NCBI GenBank assembly: GCA_934190685.1
Contig: CAKPTK010000012.1
Span: 1 to 29,760 of the forward strand
Direction: 5' to 3'
DNA length: 29,760 bases
Source: an uncultured Prevotella sp.
GTDB taxonomy: Bacteria > Bacteroidota > Bacteroidia > Bacteroidales > Bacteroidaceae
How positions within the stretch are numbered: position 1 is the first letter of the stretch; each line of letters begins with the position of its first letter. Positions 8,719 through 17,776 of this stretch are shown here, one piece after another. The translations under genes were made by a program, and so were the position numbers. The notes under the pieces are model-generated. The model was not told the origin of the DNA, did no database searches, and saw only the letters and a program-made list of their open reading frames with translations.

Positions 8719-9306
8719 CTATGGTTGCTTGCCCGCAAGGTCTATGTAGTTGTCAATCGGACAGCAGGCAGAAGTGCGGTCTTCCGTGTCGATAATCAAG
8801 TCGGTCACGATGAAGTTGATGGTGAGACTGTTCATCAATGAATTGTACAGTCCCTTGCTTTTTACCAACATATATCCGCTGTGGCTTTGGCCGTCTTTCG
8901 TATAAGAGAAGTCCACCCGATTGCTCGAGAAATCCTCCTTGGTGACGAACTGCAACTGACCATCGGCAGGGATACCTACACTATCTATGGGACAACTGTA
9001 AGTCAAGGTCTCACCCGACAGGGTAACACGCTGGTAGCCGTTGGGGTAAACCTTGGACAAAACATTGCTCATCGGAAAGGAGGACAGCACCACGTTGGCC
9101 TGTTGGTCTATCGAGAACGTCACTTCCTGACGACTATTGGCAGGCATCGCCATCTGTCCCTTGTAGGTGCCCTTCATCTTGTCGAAAGTGGATTTGATAT
9201 TACCATAGGCATTGGTGCCGGAGGAGTCGTCGGAACAGGAATTGAACCCGACCGCCACACACAGGGCGATCAGGGTCCATACAAAATATTGAATGTTCTT
9301 TCTCAT
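8719..9306 (-). CDS. Small putative surface lipoprotein, uncharacterised (possibly DUF4840-like)
   Basis: I do not recognise a function. The 195 residues begin with a lipoprotein signal ending in GFNSC (Cys at about 24). The cysteine is followed by SDDSSG, an acidic stretch resembling the Bacteroidota lipoprotein export signal, so surface display is plausible. The body has short beta-like segments (GTYKGQMAMPAN, QRVTLSGETLTYSC, VDFSYTKDGQSHSGYMLV) and may form one small beta-barrel or sandwich. It contains a vicinal CC near the C-terminus. The layout recalls DUF4840-type lipoproteins, but this is a weak resemblance. It is the last gene of the main operon, 2 bases after the PL11 fusion, and may aid glycan binding or assembly of that enzyme at the surface. 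Confidence 0.8.
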   Translation of the reverse strand: MRKNIQYFVWTLIALCVAVGFNSCSDDSSGTNAYGNIKSTFDKMKGTYKGQMAMPANSRQEVTFSIDQQANVVLSSFPMSNVLSKVYPNGYQRVTLSGETLTYSCPIDSVGIPADGQLQFVTKEDFSSNRVDFSYTKDGQSHSGYMLVKSKGLYNSLMNSLTINFIVTDLIIDTEDRTSACCPIDNYIDLAGKQP

Positions 9307-9308
9307 AC

Positions 9309-12300
9309 TTACTTCACGGTTATCTTCAAGGTTTCACCTGCCACACGAATGAAGTAGATACCGTTGGCTACACCCATGGCCTTGAGATCTTTCACAACAT
9401 TGGCTTTGGTCGTGGTCAACTCGCCGACCTTGACACCACCAACGGTGTAAACACTGCCTCTGAACTCGTCAGCAGCGCCCAATTGAGAGATGCCTGTAGC
9501 CGCAACGACCTTCAACACACCCGTAGGCTTATAAAGTTCGGAGGTGTCCCAAGCCATATTGCTCGGCAGAGTGGGCAGCGTCAAGCTCTCGGCGGTACCA
9601 CTAAAGTCTTTGGCCGTCCATAAAGTGAAGGTGTCACCGACCTTGGCTTTATAACTACTGAGGGCTTCAACCTCAACCTTACCATTCAGAATGAAAGTTC
9701 CACCGATTTCAAGATAAGTACGACTGGAAGAAAGATTCTTGTTGTTGCGTATCTTCAACTTCACAGTGGAACCTGAATTACAGAAGACGCCGGAAACGGT
9801 CTTCAACGAACCTATAGGTGTGACAGCCTTGAAGTCACCCGGCTGAAGCGTTCCTCCATCGTTGACCGTGACAGAATTGAGCAAAGCCTGTCCAGACAAT
9901 GTACCAGTGCCGGAAACTGTCGTAGGATAAGCTCCGAAGAAACTTTCCTTCTTGGCCTGATTGTTCAAATTGAGCACACCGCCATTGACGGTCACGCCAC
10001 CATTCAAGGTGGTCAACGGCGTGCTCATGGTCCAAGTACCATCTCCAGTCTTGACAATCTTTCCTTCACTGATTGTTCCCGTATAGGTGATGTCTTCATT
10101 CCGTGCGCCAATGGTCCAAGTGCCCTTGCCGACAAGGTTGCCGTTACCCGTCAATCCGCCAAGCGCCACGTTCTTGCCATTGTTGGTGATTTCAACATAG
10201 ACACCCACATGGGCGTTCTTCAGACCTGAAGTGTTGTCCCAAACCAATTGAGGAGTATACTGTCCTGACTTACTGTTGTTGAAGTTGACCGTTCCTGTGA
10301 ACTGTGACCAGTTGCCTTTCATATAAGAACGCACACTTGTCACCCCAACATTCAAGGTTCCATTACCCTTCAGCGTACCTGTATAATTACAACGAGAATC
10401 CAAATACCAGAAAGACTTTCCGTCCGGCACTTCCACATTGGCAGTTTGATTGGAACTAGAAGAAGTATCCATTCCATCAGCATCACGCAAGGTGGCGTTG
10501 TTAAGCACAATCGTAGTAGGATAAGCGTGCTTGCTGCTACCCGGCTCAGAGCTACAAACCGTTCCGCCGTTGACAATCAACTTGCTATAGTTGGCATTGG
10601 GAGCCAACACCAAGGTTCCGTCGCCCTCTTTGGTCAGGGTCTTGCCCGAACCAGTGATAGAGCCTGTCATCGTCAGGGTCACGTCAGCAGGAGTGTTGAT
10701 TGTACCGCCATTGTTGCCTAAGGCGAAAGGATGGGCGGCAGTCATGCTCCGGGTAGGCTCCAGTGTTCCCCCATTCAAGGTGACAGTGTTGTGATAGTCA
10801 CCGAAGGCACCTGTGTTCACGCCGTCCACAACACCAAGGTTGCTGACTGACAAGGTACCCTTGTTGATGGCTACTGAACCTGTGAATGTGTTCACATTGT
10901 TGATGGTCACGTTGGCCTCACCATTCTTGGTGAGGGTGGTCTTGCCTGCGATGGCTTTCTCACCAGACAAGGTGTAGTCCAAGTTGTTGTTGTTGAAAGT
11001 GATACTGGTCGGCTCCACATCGGCAGCCACATTCACCTCACCATTCTTGGCCTCATCGTTGAAGATGACATCGTCGCCAGAGACGAACACATCGCTGGCG
11101 TTGTCTGACTGCTTCTTGAAGTTGCTCTTCTCTGCCAACTGCCAAGTATTGTCTTCCTCTGCCGTCCACACAACGGATGTTGCGGAGCGCAAATCTTCCA
11201 CAACCAGGGATATGACACCGTAGGCATATTTCAAGCTGGCCTTGTGTCCCTTCAGTCCTGTGAGGATAATGTCGCTCAGATTGCCTTCAATCTTGCCGAC
11301 CTTGACAAGAGGATAAGTGCCTGCGGCAAGATTGGCGGAAGAGATGGCGAAATTGAAACGGGGAGCAAGATACTCCGGACCGTCAGTCCAGTCTTTCTTC
11401 TCTATCTTGAGCACATCGGCTGTCACCTGGTCGGTCTTGCCTTCAGCATCAACATCAAATTCTACCACAGAACCGAAGTTGAGTTTCAACTCGCCTGCCT
11501 CGATCGTGCCAACCTTGGATGCGCCACCTGGACGAATCGTGGCGTCATAGTCAGCTTCGATGCCCTTGGGGAATTTTCCGCCATCCGAGTTAAGTGTAGC
11601 AAAACGATTGAGCCATACACGGCTGCCACTCATGGTACCGTTGAAGTTGACCGTACCTGCCCAAACCTCTGTATTTCCAGTATATTTTTGTTCGACTGCA
11701 GGCAGGGTCAGTTCGCCGTCACCCAATTTCACCAAGCGCATGCCACCGGCAAATGCACCACCTGTGAGGGTGTGCTTGTAAGTGGTGGTGGTGATGTTGT
11801 CATTGTCGTCATGTCCTTGCACCCAAGAAGGAGCATTGTCGAAGAAAATGTATGGAGAGACGCCATCCGTAACATTGACCGTGGCATCATTGGTCTCAGC
11901 CAGTATCACTTGCTTGTCGTTGGTCGATGCCGTGATGCTTCCGCCATTCTTCACCTCGGTCTTGTCGGTCATGATTGGAGCAGGAGGAGCCATCGTGATG
12001 CCTTCTTTCTCACCAAGGAAATAGCTCACATGAGGCGGCTGGTTGTAACCGTTCATCTGGGTAATCATCGCATTGCGGTACTGTGGGTCGTGCAGCAAGG
12101 TGTAGTTGCGGTGAGTGGTCGGAATGGTGGTGGTGTAGATGCGGATGCTCTTGTTGTCAGAGGAGCGCATGATGACCTCCTCACGCCAGTCACCGAAAAT
12201 ATCGCCTTGGAAGCAAGGGGTCGCCTTGGTGTCGTTGTTGGTCAAGGTGCCGGTGAAAGTCTCCAACCTGCCCTTGCCGTACTTGGTGATGACACCTGCG

Positions 12301-13841
12301 GAATTTCTCACCTCCATACCATTGAAAGATTCATCCAAGAGGTCGCCGTCCCAATAGATGCGGAAGTTCAAGGATACACCGCTGGTAGACAGTCCGGTGC
12401 TTTTGTTTGACACACAACCAATCAGGCTGCTTTCGTGCCCAGAGAAGAACTGACCGCCAATTGCGTCGTCAGTGAAGTTGCCCGCAATGGCACGACCATC
12501 GTCAGATCCGCCAGCCAGACGATAATAAATCTTGCTGGTTGTAGCATCACGATAGTTGTTAGACGGTCTATCCTCATTACAAGCAGCCACTTCCTGCCCA
12601 TGGACATAGGGATTAAAATCGCCCACATGGTGGGCGTCGCCATGACCAAGCCCTGTTGTACTCAGTCCGTGTCCGTTGTCATCAATCACCATGGAACCGA
12701 ACACGATTTCATCTCTTCCGTCCCAATCAACATCGGCAATGGTATAGTTGTGGTAGCCTTGTCCGTACCATGGGCTTCCTGGCGTATTGTTCACCCAACG
12801 CCAACGTTCTTTCAGCTCATGGGTTGCCGGATCAACATCATAAGCAATCATCTTGTGACGAGTATAGATGCCGCGAGCCAAGAATATGCTCGGTTTGCGT
12901 CCATCAAGGTAAGGTGCTCCAAAGAAGTTCTTCGAACTGCGATGACCATAGCCGTCACCCCAGGCTTTCTCCAAATTGGTTTCTCCACTCTCCAAGCGTT
13001 TCAACGGATATTCACGAACTGAATAGGGCTTGCCGGTTTCACCATTCAAATAGAGAAGATACTCTGCCCCTGTATGAGTAAACGTCATGGCAGAAGAACG
13101 CACCAAATCGCCACGGGTGTTCACGCTGGCATCACCTATGGTCTGAGTTGTTCCGTCTGCCATGTGGATGACCATACCGTCGGCACCACGAAGCACGCAC
13201 TCAGCCTTGCCATCCTGATCCCAGTCATAGGCAGCGATGTTGATTTCATTACTTTGGAAATCTACCATGTTGGGTCCACAGTCTATCCACCACAGCAATT
13301 TGCCATTCTGCTTATATATTTGAATGATGTCGAAGTCTTTGCCGTCAACAGGATAACTGTTGGCTGCATCTTTTGTATTACGTAGTTTCAGCAATATTTC
13401 CATCTCGCCATCACCATCCACATCAGCCACGATGGCATCGTTGGGTTCATAATCTCCCGAGATGTTGCTGCCGTCGATATTGGAAGGAACAGCGGCTATC
13501 TTGATTTCCTTATAATTGTTCGACAATGGGGTCACTGCCGCAGAAGCAGTGGTCTGCTCTTTTCCGCGGACCACTGCTTTCACGGTGTACTTGCTTGACA
13601 AAGAACCCGATGCATCGGTATAGTTGGAAACGGTCAACGGAGTGCTGTTGAGCCTCACGCCGTCACGGTAGATGTTGTATGCCACATCATAGTATTCCTC
13701 ACCATTGATACGCCATGAACAGAATACGCCGTTCGTGGTCTTGACAGCCACCAAGCCGCGGTCCAGTTTGTCAACAGTGCGCTGTGCCTGCACTGACATC
13801 GTCAGCAGGAAAGCCATTACCGTAGTTACAATCTTTTTCAT
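9309..13841 (-). CDS. Giant PL11 rhamnogalacturonan lyase fused to autotransporter-type beta-strand repeats and a T9SS-like sorting tail
   Basis: Predicted cell-surface rhamnogalacturonan lyase making the first backbone cuts. Of 1510 residues, 1-19 are a signal peptide (ending VQAQ) and ~20-615 a complete PL11 domain: DKLDRGLVAV, Ca-loops ADVDGDGEME, YDWDQDGKAE and ADVDWDGRDE, LGHGDAHHVGD, NFRIYWDGDLLDE, and YNQPPHVSYFLG at its end. From ~690 to ~1300 come repeats of the autotransporter-associated beta-strand type, such as LVKLGDGELTL (~704), TLTKNGEANVTI (~970), TLTKEGDGTLVL (~1072) and KIVKTGDGTWTM (~1266), which should form a long beta-helix stalk. The last ~45 residues (from GSVYTVGGVKVGEL to ANGIYFIRVAGETLKITVK) look like a T9SS type A sorting domain. 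It is about 850 residues longer than the other PL11 here. It is preceded by a 112-base gap with a hairpin. Confidence 0.93.
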   Translation of the reverse strand: MKKIVTTVMAFLLTMSVQAQRTVDKLDRGLVAVKTTNGVFCSWRINGEEYYDVAYNIYRDGVRLNSTPLTVSNYTDASGSLSSKYTVKAVVRGKEQTTASAAVTPLSNNYKEIKIAAVPSNIDGSNISGDYEPNDAIVADVDGDGEMEILLKLRNTKDAANSYPVDGKDFDIIQIYKQNGKLLWWIDCGPNMVDFQSNEINIAAYDWDQDGKAECVLRGADGMVIHMADGTTQTIGDASVNTRGDLVRSSAMTFTHTGAEYLLYLNGETGKPYSVREYPLKRLESGETNLEKAWGDGYGHRSSKNFFGAPYLDGRKPSIFLARGIYTRHKMIAYDVDPATHELKERWRWVNNTPGSPWYGQGYHNYTIADVDWDGRDEIVFGSMVIDDNGHGLSTTGLGHGDAHHVGDFNPYVHGQEVAACNEDRPSNNYRDATTSKIYYRLAGGSDDGRAIAGNFTDDAIGGQFFSGHESSLIGCVSNKSTGLSTSGVSLNFRIYWDGDLLDESFNGMEVRNSAGVITKYGKGRLETFTGTLTNNDTKATPCFQGDIFGDWREEVIMRSSDNKSIRIYTTTIPTTHRNYTLLHDPQYRNAMITQMNGYNQPPHVSYFLGEKEGITMAPPAPIMTDKTEVKNGGSITASTNDKQVILAETNDATVNVTDGVSPYIFFDNAPSWVQGHDDNDNITTTTYKHTLTGGAFAGGMRLVKLGDGELTLPAVEQKYTGNTEVWAGTVNFNGTMSGSRVWLNRFATLNSDGGKFPKGIEADYDATIRPGGASKVGTIEAGELKLNFGSVVEFDVDAEGKTDQVTADVLKIEKKDWTDGPEYLAPRFNFAISSANLAAGTYPLVKVGKIEGNLSDIILTGLKGHKASLKYAYGVISLVVEDLRSATSVVWTAEEDNTWQLAEKSNFKKQSDNASDVFVSGDDVIFNDEAKNGEVNVAADVEPTSITFNNNNLDYTLSGEKAIAGKTTLTKNGEANVTINNVNTFTGSVAINKGTLSVSNLGVVDGVNTGAFGDYHNTVTLNGGTLEPTRSMTAAHPFALGNNGGTINTPADVTLTMTGSITGSGKTLTKEGDGTLVLAPNANYSKLIVNGGTVCSSEPGSSKHAYPTTIVLNNATLRDADGMDTSSSSNQTANVEVPDGKSFWYLDSRCNYTGTLKGNGTLNVGVTSVRSYMKGNWSQFTGTVNFNNSKSGQYTPQLVWDNTSGLKNAHVGVYVEITNNGKNVALGGLTGNGNLVGKGTWTIGARNEDITYTGTISEGKIVKTGDGTWTMSTPLTTLNGGVTVNGGVLNLNNQAKKESFFGAYPTTVSGTGTLSGQALLNSVTVNDGGTLQPGDFKAVTPIGSLKTVSGVFCNSGSTVKLKIRNNKNLSSSRTYLEIGGTFILNGKVEVEALSSYKAKVGDTFTLWTAKDFSGTAESLTLPTLPSNMAWDTSELYKPTGVLKVVAATGISQLGAADEFRGSVYTVGGVKVGELTTTKANVVKDLKAMGVANGIYFIRVAGETLKITVK

Positions 13842-13871
13842 GTTTTATTTAGTTTAATAAAAGACAAAATC

Positions 13872-13906
13872 CCGGGAAGGCACATTCTCATGGTACGCCT
13901 TCCCGG
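13872..13906 (-). other. Intra-operon hairpin between the glycan-binding candidate and the PL11 fusion gene
   Basis: Perfect 10-base arms CCGGGAAGGC (13872-13881) and GCCTTCCCGG (13897-13906) with a 15-base loop. On the minus transcript the hairpin is followed by GATTTTGTCTTTT, a poor, interrupted T-tract. Partial termination, or protection of the upstream mRNA end, would lower expression of the enzyme relative to the transport genes. This role is inferred. Confidence 0.6.
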
Positions 13907-13953
13907 AATAGATTCGTTTAAGTCATTCTGTGTGAACAGAATTCATCAAGTCC

Positions 13954-15966
13954 TTACTTGATGACAACAGTCTTGCCGTTCTTGATATAGATGCCCTTCT
14001 GGGTTGGCTTGGCAGGAAGCTTGATACCACTGATGGTATAGTAAACGTCTTCCTTGGCTGTAGTTGTCGTGTTCACATTCTTAATGGCTGTCTCACCACC
14101 CTTAACGGTATAAACGAGAACACGTGCCAAGCAGTCAGAGATACGATACAAACCAATCTGGTCTGTACCCTTCTGGATAGCTGTCACAGGAGCATTGTCA
14201 GAAGCCAAGAAGGCAGCCTGGTCAGCCACAGCCGGATGCAAAGCGTTGGAACCGTAGTTGCTGTAGCTGCTTACAGCTACGATGTCGTTTTCAGTAGCGT
14301 CGTCAACAGTCAGATAGAGTGAAGAAATCCATGAACCACTCTGATCGTCACCCTTTCTTCCTTCAAGAGCCATACCGACACCCTGATAGAAGTGTACACT
14401 CACTGTTGGAGTTGCGGTGAAAGTGATGCCATCGATAAGTTTGCCGTCAGTCCATTCAGAAGACTTCTTGGTGAACTGAGGAATCTCATTGTAGACCATC
14501 TTGGTGGAATCCTCAGCAGAATACCAATAAAGACGACCATAAGTTGCATAGTTGCCACCTACATTGCCATCGGCAGCGAAGCCGGCGTTAGCGAAATCAG
14601 ACTCGCCCAAATGAGCGAAGTTGAAGTCGTGTTTGATTTCATACTCAATGTTGTTCTCGATAGTAGTTGAAGCAGGAGCATAGCCTGCTGCCTTTGTCGT
14701 GATGTTCAGGAAGCCCTCGCAAGGAACAGTCACTTCCTGGCCAGGAGACTTGCCTTTGCCTTGAATTTCAACACCATCCTTGTCCTTGATGATATTGCCA
14801 TTTTTGTCGGTGAAGGTATAATCGAGGAACAACTGTGGCTGCAATGGCACATCTGCATTACTTGCCTGCAACTTGTAGGTCTTACCATAACCAACTTCCA
14901 CATTGGCGATTTCAGCTGTTGCTGCAGGAAGAGAAACGACATCATTCTCAACCTCCATTGTGTTCACATCGGAGGTTGCATCACCTGAAGTAGTCCAAGC
15001 CTCCAAAGTACCAGCTGTACCATTGTTTTGCCAAACATAGTTTCCGTCCTCAACAGAGGCGTCGTCATAAGAGATGACTTGCTCTTCACCGCCCTGATAT
15101 TTCAAGTGGAGGGTCTCGCCTTCCATGAAACCGATAGTATACTCACGGTTGGCGTTGTCAATCTTTGTCAAAGAGATGGTTGGTTTGTTGGCAAAGTCTC
15201 CTTCTGATTCTGTTGTAATTTGAATCAAGGTGAAACGGGAAACATTCTGATAACGGCCTCCAAGATAATAGAGTCCGGTAGCATACATGTTGGCACCCTC
15301 TGGAACATTGTAAACGCCAGAGGTCACACTCTCACCGTCAACAGTCGTAACAGAATAGTCAACGGTACGAGCCTCGGTGTCTACATCAAGGGTTACACAA
15401 TAGAACATGCCGGAAGACAACTTCACCTGATTGGTGGAATCGCCATTGACAGCAAATGGTTGATCGCCTGTAGCGGAAATTCCAGTTTGCTTATTGTCAG
15501 CGTCATACTGTGCCAACTGAGTCAAGTCAAACAACCAATTGGTGTTCACCTTGTTGGCTTTTTCCTTGGTAATGTAAGGATTACGGAAGTTTGAGTTAGG
15601 ACCATCGGTACAAGTGTTCTCGTCCGACATCACGGCAATCTCACTTGTGGTGTGATTGCTACCAAAAGCTACGATAGAGAAATAGAAACTAAGGGAATAA
15701 GAAGTGACGTTTTGGCTTTTCAACAAATCCTCACCCCAAAGGAGATGGGCGGAACGGTCGTTGTTGGCACCTGTAGAATACTGCACATACTTAGTACCGT
15801 CGTCTGTACTTCCCATTGCCAGTCCGCCAGAAACCTGACCGATCCAACCTGAAGAAGCGGCATCTGAAACGGTCTGGTAGTTCTGGTTGTAGATAACCTT
15901 AACACCAGCCTGCGCACTCAGCGCCATTGCGCAAAGAGCGACAATGAAGAGATAAAACTTTCTCAT
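13954..15966 (-). CDS. Secreted protein of unknown fold with T9SS-like tail; candidate surface glycan-binding protein
   Basis: No catalytic family is recognised. The 670-residue protein has a cleavable signal peptide (ending ALSAQAG) with no lipobox cysteine. An N-terminal region (~21-250) rich in beta-type sequence begins VKVIYNQNYQTVSDAASSGW and resembles jelly-roll/concanavalin-like secreted modules. A central part (~260-450) suggests Ig-like or bacterial adhesion-type modules, and a third beta-rich part follows. The tail YYTISGIKL...KGIYIKNGKTVVIK matches the short sorting tails of Prevotella T9SS cargo. It sits directly after susD2, where PULs usually encode a SusE/SusF-type surface glycan-binding lipoprotein. 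By position it is therefore a candidate binder displayed through T9SS rather than by lipidation. Binding is not demonstrated, and a divergent enzyme cannot be excluded. Confidence 0.85.
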   Translation of the reverse strand: MRKFYLFIVALCAMALSAQAGVKVIYNQNYQTVSDAASSGWIGQVSGGLAMGSTDDGTKYVQYSTGANNDRSAHLLWGEDLLKSQNVTSYSLSFYFSIVAFGSNHTTSEIAVMSDENTCTDGPNSNFRNPYITKEKANKVNTNWLFDLTQLAQYDADNKQTGISATGDQPFAVNGDSTNQVKLSSGMFYCVTLDVDTEARTVDYSVTTVDGESVTSGVYNVPEGANMYATGLYYLGGRYQNVSRFTLIQITTESEGDFANKPTISLTKIDNANREYTIGFMEGETLHLKYQGGEEQVISYDDASVEDGNYVWQNNGTAGTLEAWTTSGDATSDVNTMEVENDVVSLPAATAEIANVEVGYGKTYKLQASNADVPLQPQLFLDYTFTDKNGNIIKDKDGVEIQGKGKSPGQEVTVPCEGFLNITTKAAGYAPASTTIENNIEYEIKHDFNFAHLGESDFANAGFAADGNVGGNYATYGRLYWYSAEDSTKMVYNEIPQFTKKSSEWTDGKLIDGITFTATPTVSVHFYQGVGMALEGRKGDDQSGSWISSLYLTVDDATENDIVAVSSYSNYGSNALHPAVADQAAFLASDNAPVTAIQKGTDQIGLYRISDCLARVLVYTVKGGETAIKNVNTTTTAKEDVYYTISGIKLPAKPTQKGIYIKNGKTVVIK

Positions 15967-16014
15967 AGTTCTTGATTTTAAAATTAATGATTAAATATTG
16001 CGTTTTTATTAGGA

Positions 16015-16042
16015 GTCGGTCGGGACCTGGGTCCCAACCGAC
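16015..16042 (-). other. Intra-operon hairpin after susD2
   Basis: Arms GTCGGTCGGGACC (16015-16027) and GGTCCCAACCGAC (16030-16042) pair over 13 positions with one mismatch, which becomes a G-U wobble in the minus-strand RNA. No T-run follows on the minus strand, so it is not a standard terminator. A role in mRNA stability or processing between the transport genes and the downstream genes is inferred. Confidence 0.6.
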
Positions 16043-16054
16043 CTGGATTTTATC

Positions 16055-17755
16055 TTACCAACCAGGGTTCTGCTTGTAACCGCAGTTGAGGACATCCTTC
16101 TGTGGGAATGGGAACAGATACCACTTGTCTTCCCATTTACGGGTCTCAAGCACGCCCGGTGTGAAGGTCAAGCCATCGTCTGTTTTGGTGATGGTCATCT
16201 TGCGGATAGTCTTCAGATATTCAGGAGCGTTCTTCCAACGACGGAGGTCGAAGAAACGGTGGCCTTCAAAGGCGAGTTCCACGAAACGCTCGTTTTCATA
16301 TTTCTTTTTGAACTGCTCGAAGGAAAGACCAGAAGCCATATCTGGCTGACCGGCACGCTTGCGGACTACATTGATGGCTTGAGCCGCTGTACGGGAAAGG
16401 CCGTTTGGCTTGGTGTAGCCGTCACCTGTATAGTTCAGCACAGCCTCCGCATAGTCCAGATAGAATTCCGCCAAACGGAAGATTACCCAAATGTGAGCGG
16501 CAGTGCCCGGATTCGTGTTACCGATAACCAATGTAGGATTGACATATTTCTTCAGATAATAGCCTGTCGGTGTTCCATAGGTCACACTGGAAGAGTTGGC
16601 GCCACCCACATAGGTCTCCAAAGGTGCCTTGGCTGAGTTTGGCCATTGTTCGCCGTTACGGGCCACAATCAGAGCAAGACGCTTGTCGCGATTGGCATAA
16701 GGATTCTGCGGGTCATAGCCACTGCCCTGCTCGTCGATGGCCTTTCCATTGGTCATCTCAAAAGCGTCGACCAAGTTTTGGGTTGGACAGTTACCGCCAC
16801 CGGCATTCTCCATGCCGATTGGGAAGTTGTATTTCTCAAAACTGTTGTTCGCTGTCAAAGAGCGGCTACCAAAGATAAACTCCTTCTGGGTGTCCACATC
16901 CTTCATGCCGTCAGCCAGGAACAGTTTGCTATAGTCCTTGGCGAGTGTCTTGCCCTCGTTCTGAGCCTCGACAAGCACTTCCTGGCAGCGTTGGGCTGCC
17001 GTAAACCAGAGGCTCTTGTCATTGTTGGTGTTGAACAGGGGGCTGGCATGGTAGAGGGCGGCGCGAGCACGCAGCGCCATCACCGCCAACTTGCCGGCAC
17101 GACCGGTCTCGGCTGTTGAGGGGAAACCTACAGAGGTGTAGTCCTCTACAATCTTGTCCTGAATGTCGGCGCATTCGTCGTCGATGAACTGGAAGATTTC
17201 ATCCGAGGAAGCTTGAGGCAACTTGTTGGCGGCATCGGCATCCATGTCATGCAGTTTCAAAGGCACATTCTTGTACTGACGAACCAACTCGAAATAGAAG
17301 TAGGCTCTGGCAAAACGTGCTTCATACTCATAGTTCTTATACTGGGCCATCTCCTCCTTGTAGTGAATGTCAAGGGTATATTCAGGGAAGGTCAGATTGG
17401 AGAATTGGTCGAGCACCAAGTTACAATAGGTGATGCCGTCCCACGCCTGGCTCCAGATAGTTGACTTGGCATTGGTGGCGCCCCATGAGCCATTGTAGAA
17501 ATCCTCGATGGCATTACCTGGATGGGAGTAAACAGACTCGTCGGTGGCTGAGCCCAAGACTGCTCCGGAATAGGCACCGAAGTCACTGTCGAAGTCCTTA
17601 TATATATAGGTCATCAGACCGCCTACACGGCTGAACATCTTCTGAATGTATTCCACATCATAGCCATTATACTCCTTGTAGTTCATCTTGTCGGAGCAAG
17701 AAGTCAAGGCGGTGGCGCCAAGTGCGGTAGCCAATACGATATTTTTCAGTTTCAT
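16055..17755 (-). CDS. SusD/RagB family outer-membrane glycan-binding lipoprotein (second pair)
   Basis: Surface lid and binding partner of the SusC transporter encoded just upstream; captures oligosaccharides and delivers them to the channel. The 566 residues start with a lipoprotein signal (LGATALTSCSD, Cys at about 20). SusD hallmarks include the N-terminal helical region with WDGITYCNLVLDQF, a long TPR-like helical part (RFARAYFYFELVRQY), FVELAFEGHRFFDLRRW near residue 495 and the C-terminal signature WYLFPFPQKDVLNCGYKQNPGW. The length is ordinary for the family. The gene begins 21 bases after the susC2 stop and is followed by an 88-base gap containing a hairpin. Confidence 0.96.
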   Translation of the reverse strand: MKLKNIVLATALGATALTSCSDKMNYKEYNGYDVEYIQKMFSRVGGLMTYIYKDFDSDFGAYSGAVLGSATDESVYSHPGNAIEDFYNGSWGATNAKSTIWSQAWDGITYCNLVLDQFSNLTFPEYTLDIHYKEEMAQYKNYEYEARFARAYFYFELVRQYKNVPLKLHDMDADAANKLPQASSDEIFQFIDDECADIQDKIVEDYTSVGFPSTAETGRAGKLAVMALRARAALYHASPLFNTNNDKSLWFTAAQRCQEVLVEAQNEGKTLAKDYSKLFLADGMKDVDTQKEFIFGSRSLTANNSFEKYNFPIGMENAGGGNCPTQNLVDAFEMTNGKAIDEQGSGYDPQNPYANRDKRLALIVARNGEQWPNSAKAPLETYVGGANSSSVTYGTPTGYYLKKYVNPTLVIGNTNPGTAAHIWVIFRLAEFYLDYAEAVLNYTGDGYTKPNGLSRTAAQAINVVRKRAGQPDMASGLSFEQFKKKYENERFVELAFEGHRFFDLRRWKNAPEYLKTIRKMTITKTDDGLTFTPGVLETRKWEDKWYLFPFPQKDVLNCGYKQNPGW

Positions 17756-17776
17756 AATTCTTTTCTTTAAGTAGGT

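Noticed and set aside
11244..12410. 388-codon open frame on the plus strand
   Set aside because: It lies wholly antisense to the PL11 fusion, has no recognisable family or signal, and is explained as a shadow of the real gene.
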